Shown one piece after another: positions 44,377 through 53,620 of a DNA stretch of 64,000 nt (positions are counted from its first letter, which is position 1; each line of letters starts with the position of its first letter). Below the pieces are notes generated by a model. The model was not told the DNA's origin. It did no database searches and saw only the letters and a list, made by a program, of their open reading frames with translations. Source of the stretch: Microbacterium sp. MYb66 (GTDB taxonomy: Bacteria; Actinomycetota; Actinomycetes; Actinomycetales; Microbacteriaceae); contig NZ_PCOV01000002.1 of the NCBI RefSeq assembly GCF_002979435.1, positions 372,001 through 436,000 on the forward strand. The letters run 5' to 3'. The position numbers and the translations under genes were made by a program.

Positions 44377-44400
44377 CCCCCGCACGGATCTGCGCGGGGG
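44377..44400 (+). terminator. Terminator after the second LacI gene
   Basis: The seven-base arms CCCCCGC (44377-44383) and GCGGGGG (44394-44400) lie 12 bases after the stop codon. The downstream gene is convergent, so it may serve both. Confidence 0.7.
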
Positions 44401-44432
44401 CTCAGCCTCGGTGGGACGATCGGGCGGCCGGA

Positions 44433-46715
44433 TCAGTCGACGGCGTGACCGTCGGCGTTCGCTGCGGCCACCAGCTGCTCGATCTGCTCGAACGTGACGG
44501 GCAGACCGGGGAACCCGGCGAGGCGACCGATCGGGAACGAGGCCATCATCTTCTGCATCGCCTCGTCGTTCGGCATCATCGAGGCCGCGGCCGTATCCCC
44601 GCCGCCGCCCAGCAGACCGCCGAGGGCCTGCTGCACGATCGGACCCGCGACCGGATGCGACATCAGATCGCCGATCGAGGAGTTCATGGTGAGCTCCTGG
44701 TGCACCTCGTCGCCCTCGACCCCGACCGTCACCGACGAGCGGATGTCACGGCTGGAGGCGGCGACATCGAGCGTGTAGGAACCGCTCTCGACGACCCACC
44801 GGTCGACCCGCACATCCCAGTACGCGAGGTCTTCGCGACGGACGACGAGCTCGACCGCGCGGGTCTCCCCCGCGGCGAGCGCGACGGAGGCGAAGGCCTT
44901 GAGCTCACGCGGCGCCCGCTGCACGAGGGACTTCTCCGGCGCGACATACACCTGGACGATCTCGCGACCGTCGCGGTCGCCGGAGTTCGTGACGTCGAGG
45001 CGCACGGTGATGTCGCCGCCCGCACCGACCTCGGCCGCTGCCGAGCCGTACTCGAACGTCGTGTAGGAGAGTCCGTGGCCGAACGGGAAGGTGACCTCGA
45101 GGCCCTTCGCGTCGTACCAGCGATAGCCGACCAGGAGGCCTTCGCCGTAGCGCACGTGCCCGAACTCTCCGGGGAAGTTCCCGAAGGACGGGTTGTCCTC
45201 CAGCCGCACGGGCACCGTCTCGGTCAGCTTGCCGGAGGGGTTCACCGCCCCGTAGAGCACGTCGGCGACAGCGCTGCCACCGGCCTGGCCGAGCAGCCAG
45301 CTCTCGATGATCGCCGGCACGCGGTCGGCGAAGGGCAGCGCGACCACGCCGCCGTTCGACAGCACGACCACGACCCGGGGGTTGACCTCGAGCACCGCGT
45401 CGAGCACGGCGAGCTGCTCCGCGGGCAGGTCGATGTGGTCGCGGTCGAAGCCCTCCGACTCCTCCACGGCGGGGAGACCGAGGAAGAGCACGGCCACATC
45501 CGCCGCCGCCGCGACGCCGACGGCCTCGGCACGCAGCTCCTCCGCCTTCCGACCGGATGCCGCGACAGCACCGCCCTCGACCGCGAAACCTGCCGCGTAG
45601 GCGATGTTCTCCCCACCGACGGCACGGAGCTCGTCCAGCGCCTTGTCCACGCGTGTCGGGTTGATCAGCGACGAGCCCGCACCTTGGAAGCGGGGCTCGG
45701 TCGCGAACGCCCCGATCACGGCGATCCGCTGGTCGGCCGCGAGGGGCAGCAGCGCGTCGTCGTTCTTGAGCAGCACGATCGACCGGCCGGCGGCCTCGCG
45801 GGCCAGCGCGTGGTGCGCGTCGACATCGAGCGGACCGTCGACGGCAGGCCGCTCCCCCGCCTTTCGGACGAGGTCGATGGCGCGGGCCGCCGCGGTGTCG
45901 AGCACGCTCTCCTCGAGCGTCCCGGCGCGGACGGCCGCGACGAGCTGCGCATCCGTTCGTCCACCCGAGGCGGGCATCTCCAGGTCGAGGCCGGCCGCGA
46001 CGCCCGCGACCCGGTCGTTGACGGCTCCCCAATCCGAGACGACGAGGCCGTCGAAGCCCCAGTCATCGCGCAGCACGCTGGTGAGCAGCCACGGGTCCTC
46101 CGAGGTCCACACCCCGTTGAGCTTGTTGTACGAGCACATGACCGTCCAGGGTGCGGCATCCTTCACGACGCGCTCGAACCCGCGGAGGTAGATCTCGCGC
46201 AGGGGGCGCGGGTCGACATCGGAGCTCGCGCGCATCCGGTCGAACTCCTGGTTGTTGGCGGCGAAGTGCTTGAGCGAGGTGCCGACGCCCTGCGACTGGA
46301 TGCCGCGTACCGAGGCGGCCCCGAGGATGCCGGAGACGATCGGGTCCTCCGAGAAGTACTCGAAGTTGCGTCCGCACAACGGCGAGCGCTTGATGTTGAT
46401 GCCGGGGCCGAGGACGACGGCGACGTCTTCGATCGCGGCCTCCACACCGATGGCCGCGCCCACGCGCTCGATGATCTCCGGGTCGAAGGAGGAGCCGAGG
46501 CCCACCGCGGGTGGGAAGCAGGTGGCCGGGACGCTGGCGGCGAGACCGAGGTGGTCGGTGCTGCCGGATTGCTTGCGCAGCCCGTGCGGTCCGTCGGTCA
46601 TCATCACCGAGGGGATGCCGACGCGGTCGATGGCCTTCGTCGTCCAGAAGTCCGCACCGCTGGTCAGCGACGCCTTCTCCTCGAGGGTGAGGTCGGAAGC
46701 CGAGTTCTCGGTCAT
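44433..46715 (-). CDS. Beta-glucosidase, glycoside hydrolase family 3
   Basis: The 760-residue GH3 enzyme has no signal peptide and is probably cytoplasmic, hydrolysing beta-glucosides or related oligosaccharides. The N-terminal barrel has MTDGPHGLRKQ, LGPGINIKRSPLCGRNFEYFSEDP, SLKHFAANNQE and the nucleophile Asp228 in GLVVSDWGA. The second domain (about 300-540) supplies the acid/base. An insert-free fibronectin III-like domain near 580-690 follows, with FGHGLSYTTFEY before it. The last 70 residues include a Gly-rich tail (LLGGGGD) unusual for GH3 enzymes. It is divergent from a TetR gene. The start follows GAAAGGACCACC. Confidence 0.93.
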   Translation of the reverse strand: MTENSASDLTLEEKASLTSGADFWTTKAIDRVGIPSVMMTDGPHGLRKQSGSTDHLGLAASVPATCFPPAVGLGSSFDPEIIERVGAAIGVEAAIEDVAVVLGPGINIKRSPLCGRNFEYFSEDPIVSGILGAASVRGIQSQGVGTSLKHFAANNQEFDRMRASSDVDPRPLREIYLRGFERVVKDAAPWTVMCSYNKLNGVWTSEDPWLLTSVLRDDWGFDGLVVSDWGAVNDRVAGVAAGLDLEMPASGGRTDAQLVAAVRAGTLEESVLDTAAARAIDLVRKAGERPAVDGPLDVDAHHALAREAAGRSIVLLKNDDALLPLAADQRIAVIGAFATEPRFQGAGSSLINPTRVDKALDELRAVGGENIAYAAGFAVEGGAVAASGRKAEELRAEAVGVAAAADVAVLFLGLPAVEESEGFDRDHIDLPAEQLAVLDAVLEVNPRVVVVLSNGGVVALPFADRVPAIIESWLLGQAGGSAVADVLYGAVNPSGKLTETVPVRLEDNPSFGNFPGEFGHVRYGEGLLVGYRWYDAKGLEVTFPFGHGLSYTTFEYGSAAAEVGAGGDITVRLDVTNSGDRDGREIVQVYVAPEKSLVQRAPRELKAFASVALAAGETRAVELVVRREDLAYWDVRVDRWVVESGSYTLDVAASSRDIRSSVTVGVEGDEVHQELTMNSSIGDLMSHPVAGPIVQQALGGLLGGGGDTAAASMMPNDEAMQKMMASFPIGRLAGFPGLPVTFEQIEQLVAAANADGHAVD

Positions 46716-46765
46716 GGTGGTCCTTTCGCGGGCGACGTCGATGTCCTTGCGAAAACCTTATGCCC

Positions 46766-46803
46766 TTCAGTATTAGATTCCAAACGCCATTCAGGATTAA
46801 TGT
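46766..46803. promoter_or_regulatory. Direct repeats and promoter between GH3 and TetR genes
   Basis: Two direct repeats TTCAGTATTA (46766-46775) and TTCAGGATTA (46790-46799) start 24 bases apart. The second overlaps TAATGT (46798-46803), a -10 box placed six bases before the TetR ATG. On the other strand the repeats lie in the expected GH3 promoter. A TetR dimer pair binding here could control both genes. Confidence 0.5.
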
Positions 46804-46809
46804 CGAGTC

Positions 46810-47394
46810 ATGGCACGACGAGGTTCATACGCGAAGGGCGTGGCACGGCGCGAGGAGATCCTGGAGAGCGCCCTCGACGTCATCGGGCGCAAGGGCTATC
46901 AGAACGCCTCGCTCAAGGAGATCGCCGAGGTCGTCGGTGTCACTCCCGCCGCGCTGCTCCACTACTTCGGATCGAAGGAGGAGCTCTTCACCGAGGTGCT
47001 CCGCAAGCGCGACGAGCAGGACGGACTCGATCCCGCGGGACTCAACGACGATCAGGCCAGGACGGCGTTCATCGACGTGATCCGCCACAACACGGAAGTC
47101 CCGGGGCTCGTCGCCCTGTTCTCGCGCCTCTCGGTGGACGCGGCCGACCCCGAGCATCCGGCCCACCGCTACTTCCTCGACCGCAGCGAGCGCCTGCGAG
47201 AGTCGATCGCCGACAACTTCGGGGCCGACGGAGGACGCTCCTCCCTCGACCCCGACACCCTCGCCCGCGTGATCCAGGCGGCCTCGGACGGACTCCAGCT
47301 GCAGTGGATGATCGATCCCACCGTCGACATGCCCGGCATCATGGCCGCACTCATCGACGCCCTGCATCCCGCGGAGTCGTCCGCCGCGGACTAG
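46810..47394 (+). CDS. TetR/AcrR-family regulator
   Basis: The 194-residue protein has the TetR helix-turn-helix in residues 8-55 (RREEILESALDVIGRKGY, LKEIAEVVGVTPAALLHYFG) and a variable helical ligand domain. It is divergent from the beta-glucosidase gene with 94 bases between. The mRNA appears leaderless (TAATGT then six bases to ATG). Its stop shares the bases CTAG with the stop of the convergent permease gene. A glucoside or aglycone is a plausible inducer, by neighbourhood only. Confidence 0.9.
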   Translation: MARRGSYAKGVARREEILESALDVIGRKGYQNASLKEIAEVVGVTPAALLHYFGSKEELFTEVLRKRDEQDGLDPAGLNDDQARTAFIDVIRHNTEVPGLVALFSRLSVDAADPEHPAHRYFLDRSERLRESIADNFGADGGRSSLDPDTLARVIQAASDGLQLQWMIDPTVDMPGIMAALIDALHPAESSAAD

Positions 47395-48338
47395 CCCTTC
47401 ACGGCTCCTCCGAGCCCGGCCGAGCGCAGGAACACCGACTGGAAGATCAGGAACATCGCGATCGGGATCAGTGTCGCGATCGCCAGCGCGGCCAGGAACA
47501 CGTCGAGCTCGGTCTGCGACTGCACCGCGGGAAGACGGACCGACAAGGGCTGCACCGACGGATCCGGCAGCACCAGCATCGGCCACAGGTAGTCCTTCCA
47601 GGCGGCGATGATCGCGAACACCGACACCACGCCGAGGATCGGCTTCGACATCGGCAGCACGATCGACCAGAAGAGCCGGAAGGGACCTGCGCCATCGGTG
47701 CGCGCGGCCTCGAAGACCTCGCGGGGAAGGCTGTCGAAGAACCGCTTCACCAGCAGGATGTTGAACGCGTTCGCCCCCATGGGCAGCCACACGGCGAGGT
47801 AGTTGTTGAGCAGGCTCACATCCCCCAGCAGCGGCGGGTGCACGATCGTCAGGTACAGCGGCACGAGCAGCACGATCCCCGGGATGAACAGCGTCGCCAG
47901 CACCAGCGCGTTCAGCAGCGGCGCGTACGCCGGACGCAGCACCGAGAGCGCATAGCCCGCCGTCGTCGCGATGAACAGCTGCACGAACCAGGCGCCGAGC
48001 GCGATGATCACCGTGTTGAAGAAGTACTGGTCGATGTGGATGTCGTTCCACGCGGTCGACAGGTTCTCCCAGTCCATGCCGTTCGGCCAGAGGGCGAACG
48101 GCTGCTGCAGCGTGTCCTGGGTCGGCGTGATCGCCGACTTCGCCAGCCACAGGATCGGACCGAGGCCGGCGACGATCAGCCCGACGGCGAGGAACACGTG
48201 CGTGACCGACATCCCGACCCGGATGCCGGGACGACGGCGCTCCGAGTCCGAGATGACCGTGCGATCGCCGACGCGGTCGGCGGCCTTCTCCGCCGCCTTC
48301 TCCGCGGCGCGGGTCGAGAGGCGGGTGGTGAGGCTCAC
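47391..48338 (-). CDS. Carbohydrate ABC transporter permease, MalG type
   Basis: The 315-residue permease has a basic N-terminal tail (with repeated AAEKA), six helices and the inner-membrane coupling motif EAARTDGAGPFRLFWSIVLP (EAA loop). It belongs to the CUT1 sugar importer class. The GTG start overlaps the stop of the preceding permease gene (GTGA). It is the last gene of the operon and ends in a four-base overlap with the convergent TetR gene. Confidence 0.9.
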   Translation of the reverse strand: MSLTTRLSTRAAEKAAEKAADRVGDRTVISDSERRRPGIRVGMSVTHVFLAVGLIVAGLGPILWLAKSAITPTQDTLQQPFALWPNGMDWENLSTAWNDIHIDQYFFNTVIIALGAWFVQLFIATTAGYALSVLRPAYAPLLNALVLATLFIPGIVLLVPLYLTIVHPPLLGDVSLLNNYLAVWLPMGANAFNILLVKRFFDSLPREVFEAARTDGAGPFRLFWSIVLPMSKPILGVVSVFAIIAAWKDYLWPMLVLPDPSVQPLSVRLPAVQSQTELDVFLAALAIATLIPIAMFLIFQSVFLRSAGLGGAVKG

Positions 48339-49300
48339 GTCGTGCTCCAACGGTCGGTCAGCTTGAAGTACAGCCAGGAGAGGAGGGCGAGGACGATCGC
48401 GAGCAGCACCGAGACGGCCGTCGCCTCGCCGTAGTCGCCGCCCAGACTGTTCCGGAAGGCCTTGTCGTAGATGTACAGGAGCACGGTCTTGGTCGCTCCG
48501 GCGGGGCCGCCGCCGGTGAACAGGAACGGCTCCAGGAAGACCTGCGCGGTGGCGATCACCTGCAGGATCAGCATGATGAAGAGGATGCCGCGCAGCTGCG
48601 GCAGGGTGACGTGCCAGATCTTCTTCCAGATGCCGGCGCCGTCGACCTCGGCCGCGTCGTACAGCTCCGGCGGCACGCCCAGGAGCGCGGCCAGGTAGAT
48701 GATGATCGAGCCGCCGGCCCCGGCCCAGGTGGCCTCGAGCACGAGCGAGGGCATGGCCTGCACGGCGTCCTGGATCCAGGGCTGCGGGGGGATCCCCACG
48801 AACCCGAGCACGGTGTTGAACACACCGGACGGATCGGCGCTGTAGAAGAACTTCCACAGCAGCACCGCGACCACGGGCGGGATGACGACGGGGAGGTAGG
48901 CCAATGCGGAATACAGCCCCTTGCCCCGGCGCACCTCGCTCATCAGCACCGCCATCAGCAGCGGCAGCGGGAACCCGAACAGCAGGGCGAGCACGGCGAA
49001 CCACAGCGTGTTGATCACGGCACGGCCGAGCTCGGGGTCGCCGATCACGGCGAGGTAGTTGTCGAACCCGACCCACTCGGAGACGATCAGGTTCGTCTTC
49101 TGGAGGCTCATGATCACCGACTGGACGATCGGCGACCACGAGAAGAACACGAACACGAACAGCATCGGAAGCACGAACAGGAGGTTCGCGACCCCGCCGC
49201 CGCGGAACCAGGTGAGTGGCGTGCGGCGGCGGGTTCGGCGCACAGCGGGCGGCGGAGAATCCTCCACCGCCGCCCGCTGCTCGGAGAGCGTCATCGTCAT
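48335..49300 (-). CDS. Carbohydrate ABC transporter permease, MalF type
   Basis: The 321-residue CUT1 permease has six helices and the EAA loop YDAAEVDGAGIWKKIWHVTLP. Near the N-terminus, after an Arg-rich tail, the first helix reads FVLPMLFVFVFFSWSP, and TNLIVSEWVGFDNY follows. It begins six bases after the binding-protein gene and overlaps the next permease. The ATP-binding subunit is absent from the operon; CUT1 systems in actinobacteria often share a distant MsiK-type ATPase. Confidence 0.91.
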   Translation of the reverse strand: MTMTLSEQRAAVEDSPPPAVRRTRRRTPLTWFRGGGVANLLFVLPMLFVFVFFSWSPIVQSVIMSLQKTNLIVSEWVGFDNYLAVIGDPELGRAVINTLWFAVLALLFGFPLPLLMAVLMSEVRRGKGLYSALAYLPVVIPPVVAVLLWKFFYSADPSGVFNTVLGFVGIPPQPWIQDAVQAMPSLVLEATWAGAGGSIIIYLAALLGVPPELYDAAEVDGAGIWKKIWHVTLPQLRGILFIMLILQVIATAQVFLEPFLFTGGGPAGATKTVLLYIYDKAFRNSLGGDYGEATAVSVLLAIVLALLSWLYFKLTDRWSTT

Positions 49301-49306
49301 GGAGTG

Positions 49307-50677
49307 CTACTCGTCGAGCTTCGCCTGCGCATCGGTCTGCACCTGGGCGAGCAGAGCGTCGATGTCGGCGTTCTGATCGGTGAGGACCTTCTGCACGACC
49401 GTGTCGAGAAGCGCATAGACCTCCTGCGTCTTGACCTTGGGCTCGCCCACCGGCGTCTGGTCCCAGATGCGATCGCTGAACGGAGCCATCTGCTCGACCG
49501 GGACGTTGATGTAGTCCGCGATCCAGACGAGGGACTCCTCGTAGAGCTCCCGGCTGAGCACCGGCAGCAGCGGGGTTCCCACGGCCTGGCCGGACTCGTT
49601 CAGCGTCTTCGCGTCGAGCACGGCAGCGTCCTCGTCCATCAGCTTCTGCATGTAGTACCAGTCGATCCAGGTCACCGCGGCGGCCTTGGTCTCGTCATCG
49701 ACCGTGGGGCTGATCACGGCGATGTCACCGCCGCCGAGCGTGCCGGGGTCGTCGCCTTCCATCGGCACGACCGTCATGCCGTAGATCTCCGAGTCCATGC
49801 CGAAATCGCGCACGAGTGCGGTGTAGATGTCGGATCCCGAGGTGTACATGCCGATGTTGCCGGCCGCGAACTCCTGGTTGATCGTGCCCCAGTCGAGGTC
49901 GACCTTCGACCCGAAGGCGCCGTCTTCCCACTTCACGTCGTGCAGGAACTGCAGCGCGGCCTTCGTGGCCTCGTTGTCGATCGTCGACTCGGCCGTGCCG
50001 TCGCCGTTGTCGGTCTGCGTGCGGCCGCCGCGTGCCACGGTCTGCGAGGTCAGCTGCCAGCCGCCGGTGTTGTTGATCGCCATCTGGGCGTAGCCGGCCT
50101 TGCCCGTCGCATCCGTGATGGCCTTGGCCGCCTCGCGGATCTCGTCCCACGTCTCCGGCGGGTTGTCGGGGTCGAGGCCGGCCGCTTCGAACAGGTCGCG
50201 GTTGTAGTGCAGAGCGGCCGCGTACGCCTGACGCGGGAAGCCGTAGATCTTCCCGTCGGCGCCGGTGACGCCGTCGAGGATGATCGGGTTGAACTTGTCG
50301 GTGTACCCGAGCTTCTCGATCGCATCGGTCACGTCCATCAGCTGCCCGTTCTCCAGCAGCGTCTTGGAGTCCGTGAACGGAACCGTGAAGACGTCGGGCA
50401 GGCTCCCGCCGGCGAGCTGCACGGCGAAGGTCGGCCCCTCCCACTCGTACTCGACACCGATGATGTCGATGTCGGGGTGCTCCTTCTCGAACTGCTTCTC
50501 CTGAGCGGCGAATGCATCATAGGCAGCCGCGTCCGCCCCCGGGGGGAACGTCGCGACGCGCAGCTCGGTCTTGCCGTCGGCGCTGTCGCCTTCGCCGCTC
50601 GAGGTGCATCCGGCGAGGGCGCCGACCGTCGCGAGCACGGCGATGCCGGCGACCACGACCTTCGTTGGTGACTTCAT
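49307..50677 (-). CDS. Carbohydrate ABC transporter substrate-binding lipoprotein
   Basis: The 456-residue lipoprotein (lipobox LAGC, Cys about residue 23) is of the family 1 solute-binding (MalE-like) type. Typical stretches are QFEKEHPDIDI, LAGGSLPDVF, GKIYGFPRQ, LHYNRDLFEAAGL, PPETWDEIREAAK and FAAGNIGMYTSGS. The ATG at 50677 was chosen over one five codons upstream because AAGGACAGACA precedes it. It is 42 bases after the alpha-glucosidase gene, so a glucose-containing oligosaccharide is the probable ligand. Confidence 0.91.
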   Translation of the reverse strand: MKSPTKVVVAGIAVLATVGALAGCTSSGEGDSADGKTELRVATFPPGADAAAYDAFAAQEKQFEKEHPDIDIIGVEYEWEGPTFAVQLAGGSLPDVFTVPFTDSKTLLENGQLMDVTDAIEKLGYTDKFNPIILDGVTGADGKIYGFPRQAYAAALHYNRDLFEAAGLDPDNPPETWDEIREAAKAITDATGKAGYAQMAINNTGGWQLTSQTVARGGRTQTDNGDGTAESTIDNEATKAALQFLHDVKWEDGAFGSKVDLDWGTINQEFAAGNIGMYTSGSDIYTALVRDFGMDSEIYGMTVVPMEGDDPGTLGGGDIAVISPTVDDETKAAAVTWIDWYYMQKLMDEDAAVLDAKTLNESGQAVGTPLLPVLSRELYEESLVWIADYINVPVEQMAPFSDRIWDQTPVGEPKVKTQEVYALLDTVVQKVLTDQNADIDALLAQVQTDAQAKLDE

Positions 50678-50719
50678 TGTCTGTCCTTCCATGTGGTGCT
50701 GATTCGGGTGGTGCAGGGC

Positions 50720-52411
50720 TTACTTCTGCGCTCGCGAGGAGTGCTCGGGGGCGGCTCGGAGAGCGAGCCAGGCTGTGGCATCGGGGGGCAGCACGCCGTC
50801 CAGGGACGCGCTGGCGAGGAGCACCTCGTGATGCGCGGGCAACGGAACCGCGGCCGCGCCGAGATTGGTGATGCTGACGGTGCCGTCGCCGCGTCGGAAC
50901 GCGAGGACATCGGCGCCGAGCTCGAGCCACTCCAGATCGCTTCCGGCGAGGTCGTCGAGACGGCGACGCAACGCGATCGCTGCGCGGTACAGGTTCAGGG
51001 TCGAGTCGGGGTCGCGGTCTTGCGCATCGACCGCGAGCGCCGCCCAGTCCGCCGGTTGCGGAAGCCACGGGGCTCCACCGAAGCCGTAGGGGCTCGTATC
51101 GCCCGCCCAGGGCAGCGGCACGCGACATCCGTCCCGTCCGGGGTCGACGCCGCCCGAGCGGAAGTGCATCGGGTCTTCGATCGCATCGAGCGGAAGCTCG
51201 ACCTCGGGAAGACCGAGCTCGTCGCCCTGGTAGATGTACAGGCTCCCCGGCAGTGCGGCCACGAGGAGAGCGGCAGCCCGGGCTCGGCGCGCTCCTCGTG
51301 CGGCGTCGGTCGCGGTGCCGAACCGCTTGCGCTCGAACGCGAACGAGGAATCAGCCTGCCCGTATCGCGTGACAGGTCGGGTGATGTCATGGTTCGAGAG
51401 CACCCAGGTCGCGGGAGCACCGACCGGAGCGTGCTCCGCGAGCGTGCGCGTGATGGAGTCGCGCATGGCCTGCGCGCTCCACGGCTGGGTCATGAAGCCG
51501 AAGTTGAAAGCGGTGTGCATCTCGCCGGGGCGCAGATACCGGGCGAAGCGCTCGGCATCGTCGAGCCACACCTCGCCGACGAGCACGCGTTCGCCGTCGT
51601 ATTCGTCCGCGACGGCACGCCAGTCGCGGTAGATGTCGTGCAGTTCGTCACGATCGATGTGCGGATGCCCTGCCGTCGGAGCGGTGCCCGGCGGCAGATC
51701 GGGCAGCTCCGCATCCTTGACGGGAAGGGCCGCGGAATCGATGCGGACGCCGGCGACCCCGCGGTCGAACCAGAACCGGAGGACGTCTTCGTGCTCTCTG
51801 CGCACGTCGGGGTGGTTCCAGTTGAGATCGGGCTGCTGCGGAGTGAACAGGTGCAGGTACCACTCGCCGACGGTGCCGTCGGGGTTCGTCGTCCGCGACC
51901 AGGTCTCTCCCTGGAAGCTCGAGACCCAGTTGGTCGGGATGCCGTCGCCCTGATCGCCGCGGCCGGGGTGGAACCAGAAGCGCTCGCGCTCGGGGCTGCC
52001 CGGTCCCGCGGCCAGCGCCTGCTGGAACCACTCGTGCTGGTCGGAGATGTGATTCGGCACGATGTCGACGATCGTGCGGATGCCGAGCTCGAGCGCCTCC
52101 GCGATCAGCTGCTCCGCCTCCTCGAGCGTCCCGAAGCGAGGGTCGATCTGCCGGTAGTCCTGAACGTCGTAGCCGCCGTCGGCGAGCGGGCTCTGGTACC
52201 AGGGGGTGAACCAGAGCGCGTCGACTCCGAGGCTCTTGAGGTACGGCAGCCGGGAGCGGACCCCGGCGAGATCGCCGATGCCGTCGCCGTTGCCGTCCGC
52301 GAAGCTGCGCACGTACACCTGGTAGATGACGGCTGTGCGCCACCAGTCCTCCCCCGCGGGCATCGTCAGGGTGCGGGCGGGCGCCGCCGTGCGCAGAACA
52401 TCAGTGTCCAC
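50720..52411 (-). CDS. Alpha-glucosidase, glycoside hydrolase family 13
   Basis: The 563-residue cytoplasmic GH13 enzyme resembles oligo-1,6/alpha-1,4-glucosidases. It opens with WWRTAVIYQVYVRSFAD, then GDLAGVRSRLPYLKSLGVDALW and DIVPNHISDQHEWF. The catalytic residues visible are the nucleophile Asp225 (VRIDSA), the acid/base Glu280 (GEVW) and Asp342 (SNHDI). A C-terminal beta domain completes it. The GTG start follows GAGGAGTTCC. It heads the binding-protein/permease operon under the promoter at 52443-52471. Confidence 0.93.
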   Translation of the reverse strand: MDTDVLRTAAPARTLTMPAGEDWWRTAVIYQVYVRSFADGNGDGIGDLAGVRSRLPYLKSLGVDALWFTPWYQSPLADGGYDVQDYRQIDPRFGTLEEAEQLIAEALELGIRTIVDIVPNHISDQHEWFQQALAAGPGSPERERFWFHPGRGDQGDGIPTNWVSSFQGETWSRTTNPDGTVGEWYLHLFTPQQPDLNWNHPDVRREHEDVLRFWFDRGVAGVRIDSAALPVKDAELPDLPPGTAPTAGHPHIDRDELHDIYRDWRAVADEYDGERVLVGEVWLDDAERFARYLRPGEMHTAFNFGFMTQPWSAQAMRDSITRTLAEHAPVGAPATWVLSNHDITRPVTRYGQADSSFAFERKRFGTATDAARGARRARAAALLVAALPGSLYIYQGDELGLPEVELPLDAIEDPMHFRSGGVDPGRDGCRVPLPWAGDTSPYGFGGAPWLPQPADWAALAVDAQDRDPDSTLNLYRAAIALRRRLDDLAGSDLEWLELGADVLAFRRGDGTVSITNLGAAAVPLPAHHEVLLASASLDGVLPPDATAWLALRAAPEHSSRAQK

Positions 52412-52442
52412 GGAACTCCTCGTCGTCGGTGGCGATGAGTCG

Positions 52443-52471
52443 AATGTAGCTTTTCTTTTGTTTTGACGCAA
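52443..52471 (-). promoter_or_regulatory. Promoter of the alpha-glucosidase/importer operon
   Basis: On the minus strand the -35 is TTGCGT (52466-52471), the spacer is 17 bases and very A-rich, and the -10 is TACATT (52443-52448). The -35 overlaps ACGCAAG, which matches a half of the palindromes in front of the adjacent lacI-type gene. Its AT content is far above that of the neighbouring DNA. Confidence 0.7.
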
Positions 52472-52552
52472 GAACTAAACAGAAAGTAGGAAAATTACGA
52501 TCACTTGCGGGCATGCGGAAGGTCGGCCCGTGTGGGCCGGCGACGGATGCGA

Positions 52553-53557
52553 TCAGGCCAGCGGACCCGTCGAGGCGCGCAGCACCAGCTCCGGCTCGAA
52601 CAGCAGCTCGTCACTCGGCTGCGCAGTGCCGGCGATCTGTGCGAGCAGCAGAGCGATCACCGCGCGACCCATCGACTCGATCGGCTGACGGACCGTCGTG
52701 AGAGGCGGCTCCGTGCAGCTCATCAGCGCCGAATCGTCGAACCCGACGATGCTCACGTCCCCCGGCACCGTGAGGCCGGCCCGACGAGCCGCGCGCACGG
52801 CTCCGAGCGCCATCGGATCACTCGCGCACACGATCGCCGTGGCGCCCGCGGCGAGAAGACGCGTCGCCCCGGCCTGCCCCGACTCGAGCGAGTACATCCC
52901 CCGCACGACGAGGTCGTCCGCCAACGGAGCTCCGAGCGACTCGAGCAGTCTCCGCGCGGAGTCGAGCTTGCGCTGAGAGGGGACGTGATCCTGCGGGCCC
53001 AGCAGCAGCCCGATCCGGCGATGCCCCAGCTGGTGCACGTGCAGCACCGCCTGCTCGGCCGCCGCCGCATCATCGGTCGACACCGTCGCGAACTGCAGCT
53101 CCGGCACGCGGGCGTTGACGAGCACGGTCGGCAGGTTGACCTGACGCAGCCGCTCGTAGTGTTCGTGCGCCGCATCCGCCTGCGTGTAGTTGCCGCCGAG
53201 GAAGATGACTCCGGACACCTGTTGCGCGAGGAGCAGATCGACGTAGTCCGACTCCGTCACGCCGCCCGCGTTCTGCGTGCAGAGCAGAGGCGTGTAGCCG
53301 TTCTGCGTGAGCGCTCCTCCGACGATCTCCGCGAACGCCGGGAAGATCGGGTTCTGCAGCTCAGGGAGAACCAGCCCGACCAAGCGGGCGCGTTCACCGC
53401 GCAGCTTCGTCGGTCGCTCGTAACCGAGGACATCCAGGGCGGTCAGGACCGCCTGCCGCGTGGCATCGGACACACCGGGCTTGTCGTTGAGCACACGGCT
53501 GACCGTGGCTTCACTCACACCGACCTTGCGGGCCACCTCGGCCAGTCGCTTCGACAT
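52553..53557 (-). CDS. LacI-family regulator of the alpha-glucosidase operon
   Basis: The 334-residue LacI protein has its helix-turn-helix at residues 4-25 (AEVARKVGVSEATVSRVLND) and a sensor domain ending in the usual VRQPIESMG segment. It belongs to a different LacI branch from the two rhamnose regulators. It lies upstream of the alpha-glucosidase gene on the same strand, 141 bases away with a separate promoter between. The gene looks leaderless: TAAGCT (53564-53569), six bases, ATG. Maltose or a related sugar is the likely signal. Confidence 0.9.
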   Translation of the reverse strand: MSKRLAEVARKVGVSEATVSRVLNDKPGVSDATRQAVLTALDVLGYERPTKLRGERARLVGLVLPELQNPIFPAFAEIVGGALTQNGYTPLLCTQNAGGVTESDYVDLLLAQQVSGVIFLGGNYTQADAAHEHYERLRQVNLPTVLVNARVPELQFATVSTDDAAAAEQAVLHVHQLGHRRIGLLLGPQDHVPSQRKLDSARRLLESLGAPLADDLVVRGMYSLESGQAGATRLLAAGATAIVCASDPMALGAVRAARRAGLTVPGDVSIVGFDDSALMSCTEPPLTTVRQPIESMGRAVIALLLAQIAGTAQPSDELLFEPELVLRASTGPLA

Positions 53558-53563
53558 GGGGTC

Positions 53564-53604
53564 AGCTTACGCAAGATCTTGCATCTCAGCGCAAGCAGGT
53601 TGCG
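53564..53604 (-). promoter_or_regulatory. Promoter and two operator palindromes of the malR-like gene
   Basis: On the minus strand the -10 is TAAGCT (53564-53569). A perfect 12-base palindrome GCAAGATCTTGC (53571-53582) lies inside the promoter. A second element, CGCAA-GCAGG-TTGCG (53590-53604), has five-base arms. TTGCGC at 53589-53594 could be the -35 with a 19-base spacer. Both palindromes share the GCAAG half site seen in the alpha-glucosidase promoter. Confidence 0.65.
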
Positions 53605-53620
53605 TGAATCTCGCTCGAAC

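Noticed and set aside
44445..48434. A plus-strand open frame of more than 1300 codons
   Set aside because: It is antisense to the GH3 beta-glucosidase and runs through the TetR gene in another frame. High GC produces such frames, and the protein has no recognisable domain.
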